Part shown: in pieces, positions 1 through 5,740 of the stretch
How the letters are laid out: the number at the start of each line of letters is the position of its first letter
How positions within the stretch are numbered: position 1 is the stretch's first letter
From: Gammaproteobacteria bacterium
GTDB lineage: Bacteria > Pseudomonadota > Gammaproteobacteria > Chromatiales > Chromatiaceae
DNA length: 9,278 nt
NCBI GenBank assembly: GCA_024277555.1
Contig: JAJRUY010000049.1
Coordinates: 1-9,278, forward strand
Direction: 5' to 3'
Program-made: the position numbers and the translations under genes
The notes under the pieces: generated by a model
Told to the model about the DNA's origin: nothing
Seen by the model: the letters and a program-made list of their open reading frames with translations, nothing else
Database searches by the model: none

Positions 1-594
1 CATGGATTCTGCCGGGTTCAGATCCGCAATCATCAGGCTGCGAGTGCATAGTGCAACATCGGATGTATTGATCCGGCTGGTCTTGCCGCAAAGTGCTTTC
101 CTGATCTTGATACCTTGTTGCTCCAGTTCGCCGGCCATGCGCTGCAGAAACAGGTTTTCATCTTCTGCTTCCGCCTCATTTGCCATTGTGACATGCCGGG
201 CATACAAGGCATCGTGGCAAGTGAGAGGTTTTTCTTTCGCTGTTCCCAGCGTCAGCAGGTAGCCGCCGATGTCCAGGGCCTGATGTTGCAGTTTTTGTTT
301 GATCTCTTCCACCTGATTCACGGCAACCCGAAGATGCAGGCGTGTGCGCCGGGAGGGTATGAGGTATTGCCCCAGGGCAGGATCAGGGCGCTCCCAGCCA
401 TTTTGTGATCCGGCGATGTGGAGTTCATGTACACCGATCCGATCTTCCCGCAAGGAGGGCAGGATTTGCTGCAGGGCCTGGCTCAGCCCAAACAGGTGAT
501 CCACGGGCAGTTGTCGGCATTGTATGGAAAAAGTCAGATCCACGGCATCAGCTGTGGGGGATTCTTCTGCAGAGGTGTCGTCTTCCCACAGCAT
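1..594 (-). CDS. Cas6/Cmx6-like RNA endonuclease family protein (3' end cut off by window)
   Basis: Open frame read leftwards from ATG at 594-592 with no stop before the window edge: 198 codons visible, C-terminus missing. A GGAGG lies 8 nt before the ATG, inside the last codons of the upstream gene, and only 2 nt separate the two genes, so they are co-transcribed and probably translationally coupled. After an acidic 17-residue N-terminus come VDLTFSIQCRQLPVDH, then a SRRTRLHLRV strand, then ALDIGGYLLTLGT. The last visible part, RSLMIADLNPAESM, fits the family's second half. This order and wording match what I recall of the Cas6/Cmx6 family (type I-MYXAN CRISPR-associated Cas6, a RAMP-fold protein that cleaves pre-crRNA). 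The glycine-rich C-terminal region that would test the assignment is outside the window. No array or other cas gene is visible, so the role may not be CRISPR processing. Family assignment is by memory. Confidence 0.66.
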   Translation of the reverse strand, partial: MLWEDDTSAEESPTADAVDLTFSIQCRQLPVDHLFGLSQALQQILPSLREDRIGVHELHIAGSQNGWERPDPALGQYLIPSRRTRLHLRVAVNQVEEIKQKLQHQALDIGGYLLTLGTAKEKPLTCHDALYARHVTMANEAEAEDENLFLQRMAGELEQQGIKIRKALCGKTSRINTSDVALCTRSLMIADLNPAESM

Positions 595-596
595 TT

Positions 597-1301
597 TCAG
601 TCCTCCGGAATGCCGGCGCGCAGTTCATCTCGATCAAACCACCAGTCTTCCTGAACCAGCACGTCCACAATATTGCGCAGGCGCACCAGAAACTTGTCGG
701 GCTGATCCAGTTCGAGTTTTTCGATCCAGTAGTTGAACTGGGCTTGATCCTTGATATTGCTGTGGCGGCGTGCCACCTTGCCCAGCATTTGCTGGGTAAA
801 GAACAACATGTCTTCCCGCCCGGGATGGTCTACCGTGCGTATGTCAACGACGAAGGCAGCAGTGGCGGCCGCTACGGCGGCGCCATCGGAGTCCTCCGGG
901 GTGTCGTCGATGATGTGGTGCAGCAGTTCAACGGTGACTTCCGGATTGATGGGGTATGTGACCGCCAGCCACACGCCTTGTCCCAGGGCGCTCAACGAAG
1001 CTTTCTGGTCACTTAGGTAGAGTACGTTGCAGCATTTTGCTGCGGCTTCCCAGTTTTCCTGTTGCAGAAAATAGTCAAGTGCCTGTTTGCAAACCAGCCA
1101 GGCCTTTTCGCCACGTTCCAGGTCAATGAGATTGCGGCCAAGCTCCAATTGCAGTCGGGCCTTTTGATCCGGGGCGGTTGCCGAATCAAGCCGGGTCTGC
1201 AATTCGGCTGCTTCGCCTTCGAACCGCGCCTTTTCCGCCATGTCCATGTTGGCTGAATCGGCAACTGTGTCATCCAATTTGTTGGGATCCAGGAAATCCA
1301 T
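597..1301 (-). CDS. Conserved hypothetical protein with TPR-like helical repeats
   Basis: A 234-residue, acidic, soluble protein with no signal peptide or membrane segment. Residues about 20-100 form amphipathic helix pairs resembling tetratricopeptide repeats, for example ARLQLELGRNLIDLERGEKA and ALDYFLQQENWEAAAKC, where the A/G/L spacing is TPR-like. The middle is alanine-rich (AAVAAATAAFVV). The C-terminal part is helical with tryptophans (NYWIEKLE, VQEDWWFDRDE). No catalytic motif is visible, so a scaffold or protein-protein interaction role is inferred only from fold type. The ATG at 1301 lies 5 nt after the stop of the 66-aa gene and has a weak ribosome site, suggesting coupling. The stop at 597-599 is 2 nt before the Cas6-like gene, whose ribosome site it contains. 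I do not recognise a named family. Confidence 0.8.
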   Translation of the reverse strand: MDFLDPNKLDDTVADSANMDMAEKARFEGEAAELQTRLDSATAPDQKARLQLELGRNLIDLERGEKAWLVCKQALDYFLQQENWEAAAKCCNVLYLSDQKASLSALGQGVWLAVTYPINPEVTVELLHHIIDDTPEDSDGAAVAAATAAFVVDIRTVDHPGREDMLFFTQQMLGKVARRHSNIKDQAQFNYWIEKLELDQPDKFLVRLRNIVDVLVQEDWWFDRDELRAGIPED

Positions 1302-1306
1302 GGCTG

Positions 1307-1507
1307 CTATACCCGGCCGCTGAATGCGGCTTCGAGGCGATCTTCCCAGTCTTCGGGGGTATCCGGGAATTCAGGCTTTACGTCAAATTGCAGAAAACGC
1401 TCGCCGCGTTGTGCGAATACCCGGATCAGCTCCAGCAGCTCCTGAAAATTTTCCAGGTCATGGTTGGAAATCAATATGTTACTCAGTTTCAAAACGCCAT
1501 TGCTCAT
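1307..1507 (-). CDS. Small acidic hypothetical protein (66 aa)
   Basis: Begins with ATG at 1507-1505, preceded on the minus strand by AGGTG about 7 nt upstream, and ends in TAG. It is the first gene of the leftward unit, 5 nt ahead of the TPR-like gene. The sequence starts with a short hydrophobic/beta-like stretch (VLKLSNILIS), continues with an amphipathic helix (LENFQELLELIRVFAQRG), then a strand, and ends in an acidic, proline-containing tail (FPDTPEDWEDRLEAAF). It has no cysteines, signal peptide or membrane segment. I do not recognise the family. Size, packing with its neighbour and good helix-strand character favour a real gene that works with the two downstream genes, which is inference from context. 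Confidence 0.68.
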   Translation of the reverse strand: MSNGVLKLSNILISNHDLENFQELLELIRVFAQRGERFLQFDVKPEFPDTPEDWEDRLEAAFSGRV

Positions 1508-1687
1508 ATTGTGACACCTGCATTGCTGATTGGTGTGAACGGGCCGTCTTTATCGCATTCCCCGGCAAACCGGATTTGTTATGTTCCCGGTTGTTGTCGC
1601 CAATAGCAACCAGGCTTCGCATGATTCTCGTGGTCTGTCACAGCTGTAAACAGCCGGGCCGGTTTGATTCAGATCAACTGTTTCTTG

Positions 1688-1704
1688 CTGCGGCTTGACC
1701 GCAG
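1688..1704. repeat. Inverted repeat overlapping the candidate -35 box
   Basis: Perfect 6-bp arms CTGCGG (1688-1693) and CCGCAG (1699-1704) around the 5-bp centre CTTGA. The right half covers the TTGACC -35 candidate at 1695-1700. A dyad in this place is what a repressor or activator site would look like. As RNA it would be a 6-bp stem followed by ATTTTGT, a poor terminator with nothing known transcribed into it. The function is inference. Confidence 0.42.
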
Positions 1705-1723
1705 ATTTTGTCCTGTCTAACAT
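1695..1723 (+). promoter_or_regulatory. Candidate sigma70-type promoter for the dsr operon
   Basis: TTGACC at 1695-1700 (5 of 6 to the -35 consensus), a 17-nt spacer, and TAACAT at 1718-1723 (4 of 6 to the -10 consensus). It faces dsrA and would start transcription near 1730, giving a leader of about 370 nt. It is the best rightward match I found in the region. The long leader is unusual, so a closer promoter of another type remains possible. Confidence 0.45.
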
Positions 1724-1741
1724 CACCAGGCAATCCAGTAG

Positions 1742-1770
1742 TTGTTAATACTCTAACATACTTGCATTAT
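1742..1770 (+). promoter_or_regulatory. Second, weaker rightward promoter candidate
   Basis: TTGTTA at 1742-1747, a 17-nt spacer and CATTAT at 1765-1770, each box 4 of 6 to consensus. It lies 47 bp downstream of the stronger candidate. The octamer TCTAACAT occurs both at 1716-1723 and at 1752-1759, in and just after the two candidates. It may be chance in AT-rich DNA. Confidence 0.25.
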
Positions 1771-1857
1771 GAGGCGGTTCCTGAACAACCATGGAGTCTT
1801 CGTGGAGTTGCAGGCATGAAGAGAACTTTGGGCAAATTGTGAACTCACACCTGTGAC

Positions 1858-1875
1858 CTATCCCAAACGGGATAG
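1858..1875. repeat. 7-bp inverted repeat (hairpin) in the dsrA leader region
   Basis: CTATCCC (1858-1864), loop AAAC, GGGATAG (1869-1875): a perfect 7-bp stem with a tetraloop. No T run follows, so it is not an intrinsic terminator. It would lie in the dsr mRNA leader if transcription starts near 1730, or could be a DNA operator. Confidence 0.4.
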
Positions 1876-1960
1876 ATGATTCTTGCCCGGTTACTCCCGA
1901 TGGTGGAGTGCTTTTCCGGCAAACCCCGGATATATTTAGAGACCGTTGATGCAGCCGGTT

Positions 1961-2000
1961 GTCAGCTTGATGGAGACAATCGTCAGCATTGGAGTGACAA
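1961..2000. repeat. Tandem repeat GTCAGC-N8-GACAA, two copies, 21-bp period
   Basis: Copy 1 is at 1961-1979 and copy 2 at 1982-2000. Both share GTCAGC at the left and GACAA at the right with 8 unrelated bases between, and each has a GTC...GAC dyad character. In copy 1, TTGTC (1959-1963) and GACAA (1975-1979) form 5-bp inverted arms. The 21-bp period is two helical turns, so two protein dimers could sit on the same DNA face. Copy 2 ends 101 bp before the dsrA start codon. It is a candidate operator for a dsr regulator, by inference. Confidence 0.45.
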
Positions 2001-2015
2001 CAAGAGTCATGGAAG

Positions 2016-2052
2016 CGTTGAAGCTGGGCCCGGATTGAATGGCTCTTCAGCG
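2016..2052 (+). promoter_or_regulatory. Candidate leader stem-loop upstream of dsrA
   Basis: CGTTGAAG (2016-2023) can pair with CTTCAGCG (2045-2052), 8 bp including one G-U wobble, closing a 21-nt loop that contains GGGCCCGG. It ends 35 nt before the dsrA ribosome site and would lie in the leader RNA. No T run follows. Stability was judged by eye only. Confidence 0.25.
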
Positions 2053-2101
2053 ATTCACAAGAAACTGCAAGCAATTCAGATCTAGTCAGGAGAAACCCAA
2101 A

Positions 2102-3364
2102 ATGGCGATCGATAAGCATGATACACCCATGATTGACCAGCTCGTCCCCGGTCCTTGGCCCAGCTTTATCAAGGGTATCCAGCGTCTGCGTGATGAGCAT
2201 CCCAGTGAGCGCATCAATGGTATGGCGAACGACCTGCTGGGTCAGCTGGAAACTTCCTATGAAACCCGCAAGGGATACTGGAAAGGCGGAACCATTTCCA
2301 TATTCGGCTATGGTGGTGGCATCATTCCCCGGTTTACCGAACTCAAGAACGAAGATGGAGAATCACGTTTTCCCGAGGCGCAGGAATTTCACACCATGCG
2401 CATCCAGCCTCCAGGGGGGTTCCATTACACTACCGATGTGCTGCGCACCATCATAGACCTGGATGAGAAATATGGATCCGGCATGATTTGTATGCATGGA
2501 CAGACGGGCAACCTGATGCTGGTCGGTATGGATTCTGATGCCATCCAGCCGCTTTTTGATGAAATGAATGCCATCGGCTGGGATCTTGGCGGTGCCGGCC
2601 CCTGTGTGCGTACCGGCATGTCCTGCGTGGGTGCGGCGCGTTGCGAGCATTCCAACGCTGATGAGATGAAAATCAACCGCGTGCTGCTGAACAACTTCCA
2701 GGATGACATGCACCGCCCTGCGTTGCCTTACAAGTTCAAGTTCAAGGTCAGCGGCTGCGCCAATGACTGCACCAACTCCATTCAGCGTGCGGACATGGCG
2801 ATCATCGGCACCTGGCGTGATGACATGAAGGTTGATCAGGACGAAGTCAAGGCCTATGTGGAAAAGAAAGGTCGCAAGTATGTGATTGACAATGTTATCA
2901 GCCGTTGCCCGACCAATTCCCTGTCGTTGAATGATGACGATACCCTGGAAGTAAACAACAAAGATTGTGTGCGTTGCATGCACTGCATCAATGTCATGAC
3001 CAAGGCTCTGTCTGCTGGTGATGACAAGGGCGTGACCATCCTCATTGGCGGCAAACGTACCCTGAAGATTGGCGATCTGTTCGGCACTGTGCTGATTCCG
3101 TTCATGAGGCTGGATACCGACGAAGACTACGAGAAGCTGGTGGAGCTGGCAGAAGAATGTATCGACTTCTTCGCTGAAAACGCCCTGGAGCACGAGCGCA
3201 CCGGTGAGATGATCGAACGCATCGGCCTGGCCAACTTCCTGGAAGGCATTGGCGTGGAGATCGATCCGCATATGATCAATCACCCGCGCACCAGCAGCTA
3301 TGTTCGCATGGACGGCTGGGATGAAGAAGCGGCCAAATGGAAGGAAAGCAAGGCTGCTGGCTGA
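2102..3364 (+). CDS. dsrA: Dissimilatory sulfite reductase, alpha subunit DsrA
   Basis: 420 aa, the usual length. With DsrB it forms the cytoplasmic alpha2beta2 siroheme sulfite reductase, working in reverse here to oxidise DsrC-bound persulfide sulfur to sulfite. The siroheme-coupled [4Fe-4S] set is Cys175-x5-Cys181 and Cys219-x3-Cys223 (in CVGAARC and CANDC). The inserted ferredoxin domain has Cys269 plus Cys289-x2-Cys292-x2-Cys295 (CVRCMHC). Arg100 in FHTMRIQPPGG and the GGAGPCVR segment are typical siroheme-pocket regions. The start at 2102 is chosen because AGGAG (2088-2092) lies 9 nt upstream and MAIDKH is the family N-terminus. An in-frame ATG at 2039 would add 21 unrelated residues. 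It is the first gene of the dsr operon. The oxidative type is inferred from the neighbouring dsrEFH and dsrL. Confidence 0.97.
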   Translation: MAIDKHDTPMIDQLVPGPWPSFIKGIQRLRDEHPSERINGMANDLLGQLETSYETRKGYWKGGTISIFGYGGGIIPRFTELKNEDGESRFPEAQEFHTMRIQPPGGFHYTTDVLRTIIDLDEKYGSGMICMHGQTGNLMLVGMDSDAIQPLFDEMNAIGWDLGGAGPCVRTGMSCVGAARCEHSNADEMKINRVLLNNFQDDMHRPALPYKFKFKVSGCANDCTNSIQRADMAIIGTWRDDMKVDQDEVKAYVEKKGRKYVIDNVISRCPTNSLSLNDDDTLEVNNKDCVRCMHCINVMTKALSAGDDKGVTILIGGKRTLKIGDLFGTVLIPFMRLDTDEDYEKLVELAEECIDFFAENALEHERTGEMIERIGLANFLEGIGVEIDPHMINHPRTSSYVRMDGWDEEAAKWKESKAAG

Positions 3365-3460
3365 ATCTTGCTGACTTTTTGATGATCCGGTCTTCAGGTG
3401 GTGATCAGAAAAATTGCCGCCCGGACTGAACAACTCAGATTTATTATTTAGGAGGTTCGC
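3365..3460 (+). other. dsrA-dsrB spacer with imperfect inverted repeat
   Basis: 96 nt, longer than most gaps in the operon. TTTTT-GAT-GATC (3376-3387) is partly complementary to GATC-AG-AAAAA (3403-3413): 5 + 4 bp with a small internal loop and a 15-nt terminal loop. The 3' end holds the strong ribosome site GGAGG (3451-3455) for dsrB. No gene is visible. A role in mRNA processing or A:B balance is speculative. Confidence 0.3.
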
Positions 3461-4534
3461 ATGTCAGATGCACCTGTTATGCCCATTGAATCCGGAACGC
3501 CCGACAGCTTCCAGTATATGCACCCCACATTGCGCAAGAACTATGGCCAGTGGGCCTATCATGACCGTCCTCGTCCTGGTGTTCTGCATCATGTATCCAA
3601 GTTTGGCGACGAGATCTGGACCGTAAAGTCCGCTTCTCCCCGGCAGCTCGACATCATCACCCTGCGCGAAATCTGCGATATTGCAGACGAGTTCTGCAAG
3701 GGTTATCTGCGTTTCACCATGCGTGGCAACATCGAGTACATGGTTACCGATGAGTCTCTGCTGGAGCCGTTGATCAAGCGTCTGAACGATGCGGGCTACC
3801 CCATTGGCGGCACCGGTAACTCCGTGACCATGATCTCCCACACCCAGGGTTGGCTGCACTGCGACATCCCCGGTACCGATGCTTCCGGTGTGGTCAAGTC
3901 TCTGATGGATGAGCTCATTGATGAGTTCGTGGTCGAGGAAATGCCCAACCGCGTACACATCACCACTTCCTGCTGCCAGATCAACTGTGGTGGCCAGGGT
4001 GATATCGCCATCAACATCCAGCACACCAAACCGCCCAAGATCAACCATGATCTGGTGGGAAATGCTTGTGAGCGTCCTTCTGTCGTGGCGCGTTGTCCGG
4101 TAGCGGCGATTCGCCCCGCCGTGGTAAACGGCAAGCCCACCCTGGAAGTGGATGAGAAGAAGTGCATTTGCTGCGGCGCCTGCTTCCCACCCTGTCCTCC
4201 CATGCAGATCAACGACCCCGAGCACTCCAAGCTGGCGGTATGGGTTGGTGGCAAGCACTCCAATGCCCGCTCCAAGCCCATGTTCCACAAGCTGGTCGCA
4301 GCTGGCCTGCCCAACAACGCGCCCCGCTGGCCGGAAGTTGCCGAGGTGGTGAAAAAGATTCTCCAGGCCTACAAGGAAAACGCCAATGACTACGAGCGCA
4401 TGGGAGAATGGGTGGAGCGCATTGGCTGGCAGCGGTTTTTCGATCTGACCGGACTGCCGTTCACCAAATACCATATTGATAACTGGCGTGGCAGCCGCAA
4501 CAGTCTTAACCAGTCTGCACACATCCGCTTTTGA
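3461..4534 (+). CDS. dsrB: Dissimilatory sulfite reductase, beta subunit DsrB
   Basis: 357 aa, the family's usual length. It pairs with DsrA and carries the catalytic siroheme-[4Fe-4S] site. The expected ligands are Cys134, the adjacent pair Cys171-Cys172, and Cys176 (TSCCQINCGG), spaced as in known DsrB proteins. A ferredoxin domain supplies Cys212 (RCPVAAI) with Cys235-x2-Cys238-x2-Cys241. Extra Cys237 and Cys245 flank this cluster (CICCGACFPPC). A conserved-looking HTQGW at 127-131 precedes Cys134. The start is set by GGAGG 5 nt upstream and the N-terminus MSDAPVMPIESG. It follows dsrA after 96 nt and precedes dsrE by 19 nt. No missing key residue is seen. Confidence 0.97.
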   Translation: MSDAPVMPIESGTPDSFQYMHPTLRKNYGQWAYHDRPRPGVLHHVSKFGDEIWTVKSASPRQLDIITLREICDIADEFCKGYLRFTMRGNIEYMVTDESLLEPLIKRLNDAGYPIGGTGNSVTMISHTQGWLHCDIPGTDASGVVKSLMDELIDEFVVEEMPNRVHITTSCCQINCGGQGDIAINIQHTKPPKINHDLVGNACERPSVVARCPVAAIRPAVVNGKPTLEVDEKKCICCGACFPPCPPMQINDPEHSKLAVWVGGKHSNARSKPMFHKLVAAGLPNNAPRWPEVAEVVKKILQAYKENANDYERMGEWVERIGWQRFFDLTGLPFTKYHIDNWRGSRNSLNQSAHIRF

Positions 4535-4553
4535 TATGGGGTCGTATTAGATT

Positions 4554-4946
4554 ATGAAATTTTCCATTCAAGTAAATGAAGGTCCTTACCAGCACCAGGC
4601 CTCGGATTCGGCCTACCAGTTTACCAAGGCGGCACTGGAAAAAGGCCATGAATGCTTCCGTATCTTTTTCTACCATGATGGCGTACTCAACGGCACCCGC
4701 CTGACCACGCCTCCCCAGGATGACCGGAATATCGTCAAGAACTGGACCGAGCTGGCGGAAAAATATGACCTGGATCTGGTGGTTTGCGTGGCTGCAGCCC
4801 AGCGTCGCGGCATCGTGGACGATGGGGAGGCAGAGCGTAACGGCAAGGATGCAACCAATATTGCTCCCAAGTTCCGTATTTCCGGACTGGGCCAGTTGGT
4901 TGAAGCCGCCATTCAAAGTGACCGTCTGGTCGTGTTCGGTGATTGA
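4554..4946 (+). CDS. dsrE: Sulfur relay protein DsrE
   Basis: 130 aa. Subunit of the cytoplasmic DsrE2F2H2 hexamer, which passes sulfane sulfur from upstream donors (rhodanese/TusA type) to DsrC. The active-site cysteine of this family is present as Cys78 in LDLVVCVAAAQRRG, at the same residue number as in the characterised Allochromatium vinosum protein. The N-terminus MKFSIQVNEGPYQHQASDSA is typical. The ribosome site is weak (no good GGAG within 12 nt), so translation may depend on ribosomes finishing dsrB 19 nt upstream. Presence of dsrEFH is a hallmark of sulfur oxidisers as opposed to sulfate reducers. Confidence 0.97.
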   Translation: MKFSIQVNEGPYQHQASDSAYQFTKAALEKGHECFRIFFYHDGVLNGTRLTTPPQDDRNIVKNWTELAEKYDLDLVVCVAAAQRRGIVDDGEAERNGKDATNIAPKFRISGLGQLVEAAIQSDRLVVFGD

Positions 4947-4961
4947 CAGGAGGATTGCATA

Positions 4962-5369
4962 ATGTCTGATACAAAGAATTTCATGTTCCTCAATCGCCGT
5001 GCGCCTTACGGTACCATCTATGCCTGGGAGTCTCTGGAAGTGGTGCTGATTGCTGCTGCTTTTGAGCAAAATGTCAGCCTGATGTTTGTCGATGATGGCG
5101 TGTATGAACTGACCAAGGGCCAGGATACCACCGGCATCGGCATGAAGAACTTCTCCCCGACCTACCGCACTTTGGGTGACTACGAAGTGCGTCACATGTA
5201 TGTGGACAAGGCTTCTCTGGAGGCGCGGGGTTTGAGCGCAGATGATCTGGTGCAGGTGGAATGGGAAGATTGGGAAACGGAAGAGTCCGTGGACAATATC
5301 GTAGAAGTTGTTGATTCTGATCGGGTGGCCGAGCTGCTTGACGAGTCTGACGTTGTATTCAGTTTCTAA
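4962..5369 (+). CDS. dsrF: Sulfur relay protein DsrF
   Basis: 135 aa, DsrE/TusC fold. It has no cysteine at all, in keeping with the structural, non-catalytic role of DsrF in the DsrEFH hexamer. The core is NRRAPYGTIYAWESLEVVLI, followed by the FVDDGVYELTKGQDT segment seen in TusC/DsrF proteins. The C-terminal third is strongly acidic (VEWEDWETEESVDN). A strong AGGAGG (4948-4953) overlaps the end of dsrE and sets the ATG. The gap to dsrE is 15 nt and to dsrH 11 nt, so it is part of one transcript. Confidence 0.95.
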   Translation: MSDTKNFMFLNRRAPYGTIYAWESLEVVLIAAAFEQNVSLMFVDDGVYELTKGQDTTGIGMKNFSPTYRTLGDYEVRHMYVDKASLEARGLSADDLVQVEWEDWETEESVDNIVEVVDSDRVAELLDESDVVFSF

Positions 5370-5380
5370 AGGAGAGAGTA

Positions 5381-5689
5381 ATGAGCGATCTGCACACTGT
5401 AAACAAGTCGCCTTTCGAAAAGAACTCCCTGGAAAGCTGCTTGCGCTTGTCCAAATCCGGTTCTGCCATACTGTTGTATGAAGATGGTGTTTATGGCGCA
5501 CTCAAAGGCACTGCTGTTGAGAACATGATCGCCTCTGTGGTTGGTGACAGAAAGATCTATGTTCTGGGGCCTGATTACAAAGCCCGGGGTCTGGATGAAA
5601 CCCGCATCATCGATGGCGTGGAAGTAGTGGATTATGCGGGTTTCGTAGACCTGGTTGAAGCGAATGACAAGGTTCAGGCCTGGGTTTGA
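5381..5689 (+). CDS. dsrH: Sulfur relay protein DsrH
   Basis: 102 aa, DsrH/TusB family, third subunit of the DsrEFH sulfur-transfer hexamer. The family's conserved cysteine is present as Cys20 (NSLESCLRLSKSGSAILLYEDG region), at the same position as in A. vinosum DsrH. In that system it is less essential than DsrE Cys78. GGAGAG (5371-5376) directly after the dsrF stop serves as ribosome site and fixes the ATG. The next gene, dsrC, follows after a 51-nt T-rich spacer, longer than the gaps inside dsrEFH. Confidence 0.95.
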   Translation: MSDLHTVNKSPFEKNSLESCLRLSKSGSAILLYEDGVYGALKGTAVENMIASVVGDRKIYVLGPDYKARGLDETRIIDGVEVVDYAGFVDLVEANDKVQAWV

Positions 5690-5726
5690 TTTATCCCTGT
5701 CCTGTTTGATTTTATTGTTTGATTTT
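5685..5726 (+). repeat. T-rich short repeats before dsrC
   Basis: TTTGATTT occurs three times, at 5685-5692 (spanning the dsrH stop), 5705-5712 and 5718-5725. The last two are part of an 11-base direct repeat TGTTTGATTTT at 5703-5713 and 5716-5726, period 13. The dsrC ribosome site GGAG (5729-5732) follows immediately. An unstructured U-rich leader could raise dsrC translation, or the AT-rich DNA could host an internal promoter. Neither is proven by the sequence. Confidence 0.5.
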
Positions 5727-5740
5727 TTGGAGATGGAAAT

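Larger units (their letters stand above)
1508..2101. promoter_or_regulatory. Divergent intergenic region between the leftward operon and dsrA
   Basis: 594 bp lie between the 66-aa gene (leftward) and dsrA (rightward). Open frames here are short, lack convincing ribosome sites or run antisense into dsrA, so I see no gene. The region carries candidate rightward promoters near 1695-1770, a dyad over the first -35 box, a 7-bp hairpin at 1858-1875, a tandem repeat at 1961-2000 and a stem-loop at 2016-2052. A related sequence, CCGGCAAACC plus CGGAT, occurs near both ends (about 1562-1575 and 1917-1931). It must also hold the leftward promoter, but I could not find one with good boxes and spacing. 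Confidence 0.75.

Noticed and set aside
405..1016. 203-codon plus-strand frame over the Cas6-like and TPR-like genes
   Set aside because: It lies opposite two tightly coupled minus-strand genes with ribosome sites and family-like content. Its own translation has no recognisable pattern.
1576..1609. Leftward promoter boxes for the 66-aa gene (TTGCTA or TTGGCG with CATAAC or TAACAA)
   Set aside because: Spacers come out at 20 nt, or at 16 nt with poor boxes, so I could not support a specific promoter.
1838..1849. TGTGA-AC-TCACA, resembling a CRP-type site
   Set aside because: CRP sites need a 6-bp spacer between the arms and here it is 2 bp, so it is probably a chance dyad.
2039..2101. Upstream in-frame ATG that would lengthen DsrA by 21 residues
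   Set aside because: AGGAG sits 9 nt before 2102, MAIDKH matches the known DsrA N-terminus, and the extra residues look unrelated.
1745..2200. 151-codon open frame on the minus strand across the intergenic region into dsrA
   Set aside because: It overlaps the dsrA start and ribosome site antisense, has no recognisable family content and reads like translated regulatory DNA.
2363..3433. 356-codon minus-strand frame opposite dsrA
   Set aside because: It is the antisense shadow of dsrA (histidine- and valine-rich, no domain). The plus strand has unambiguous family motifs.
3464..4522. 352-codon minus-strand frame opposite dsrB
   Set aside because: Antisense shadow of dsrB with no credible start signal or domain. 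The same applies to long minus frames opposite dsrE-F, dsrM and dsrK.
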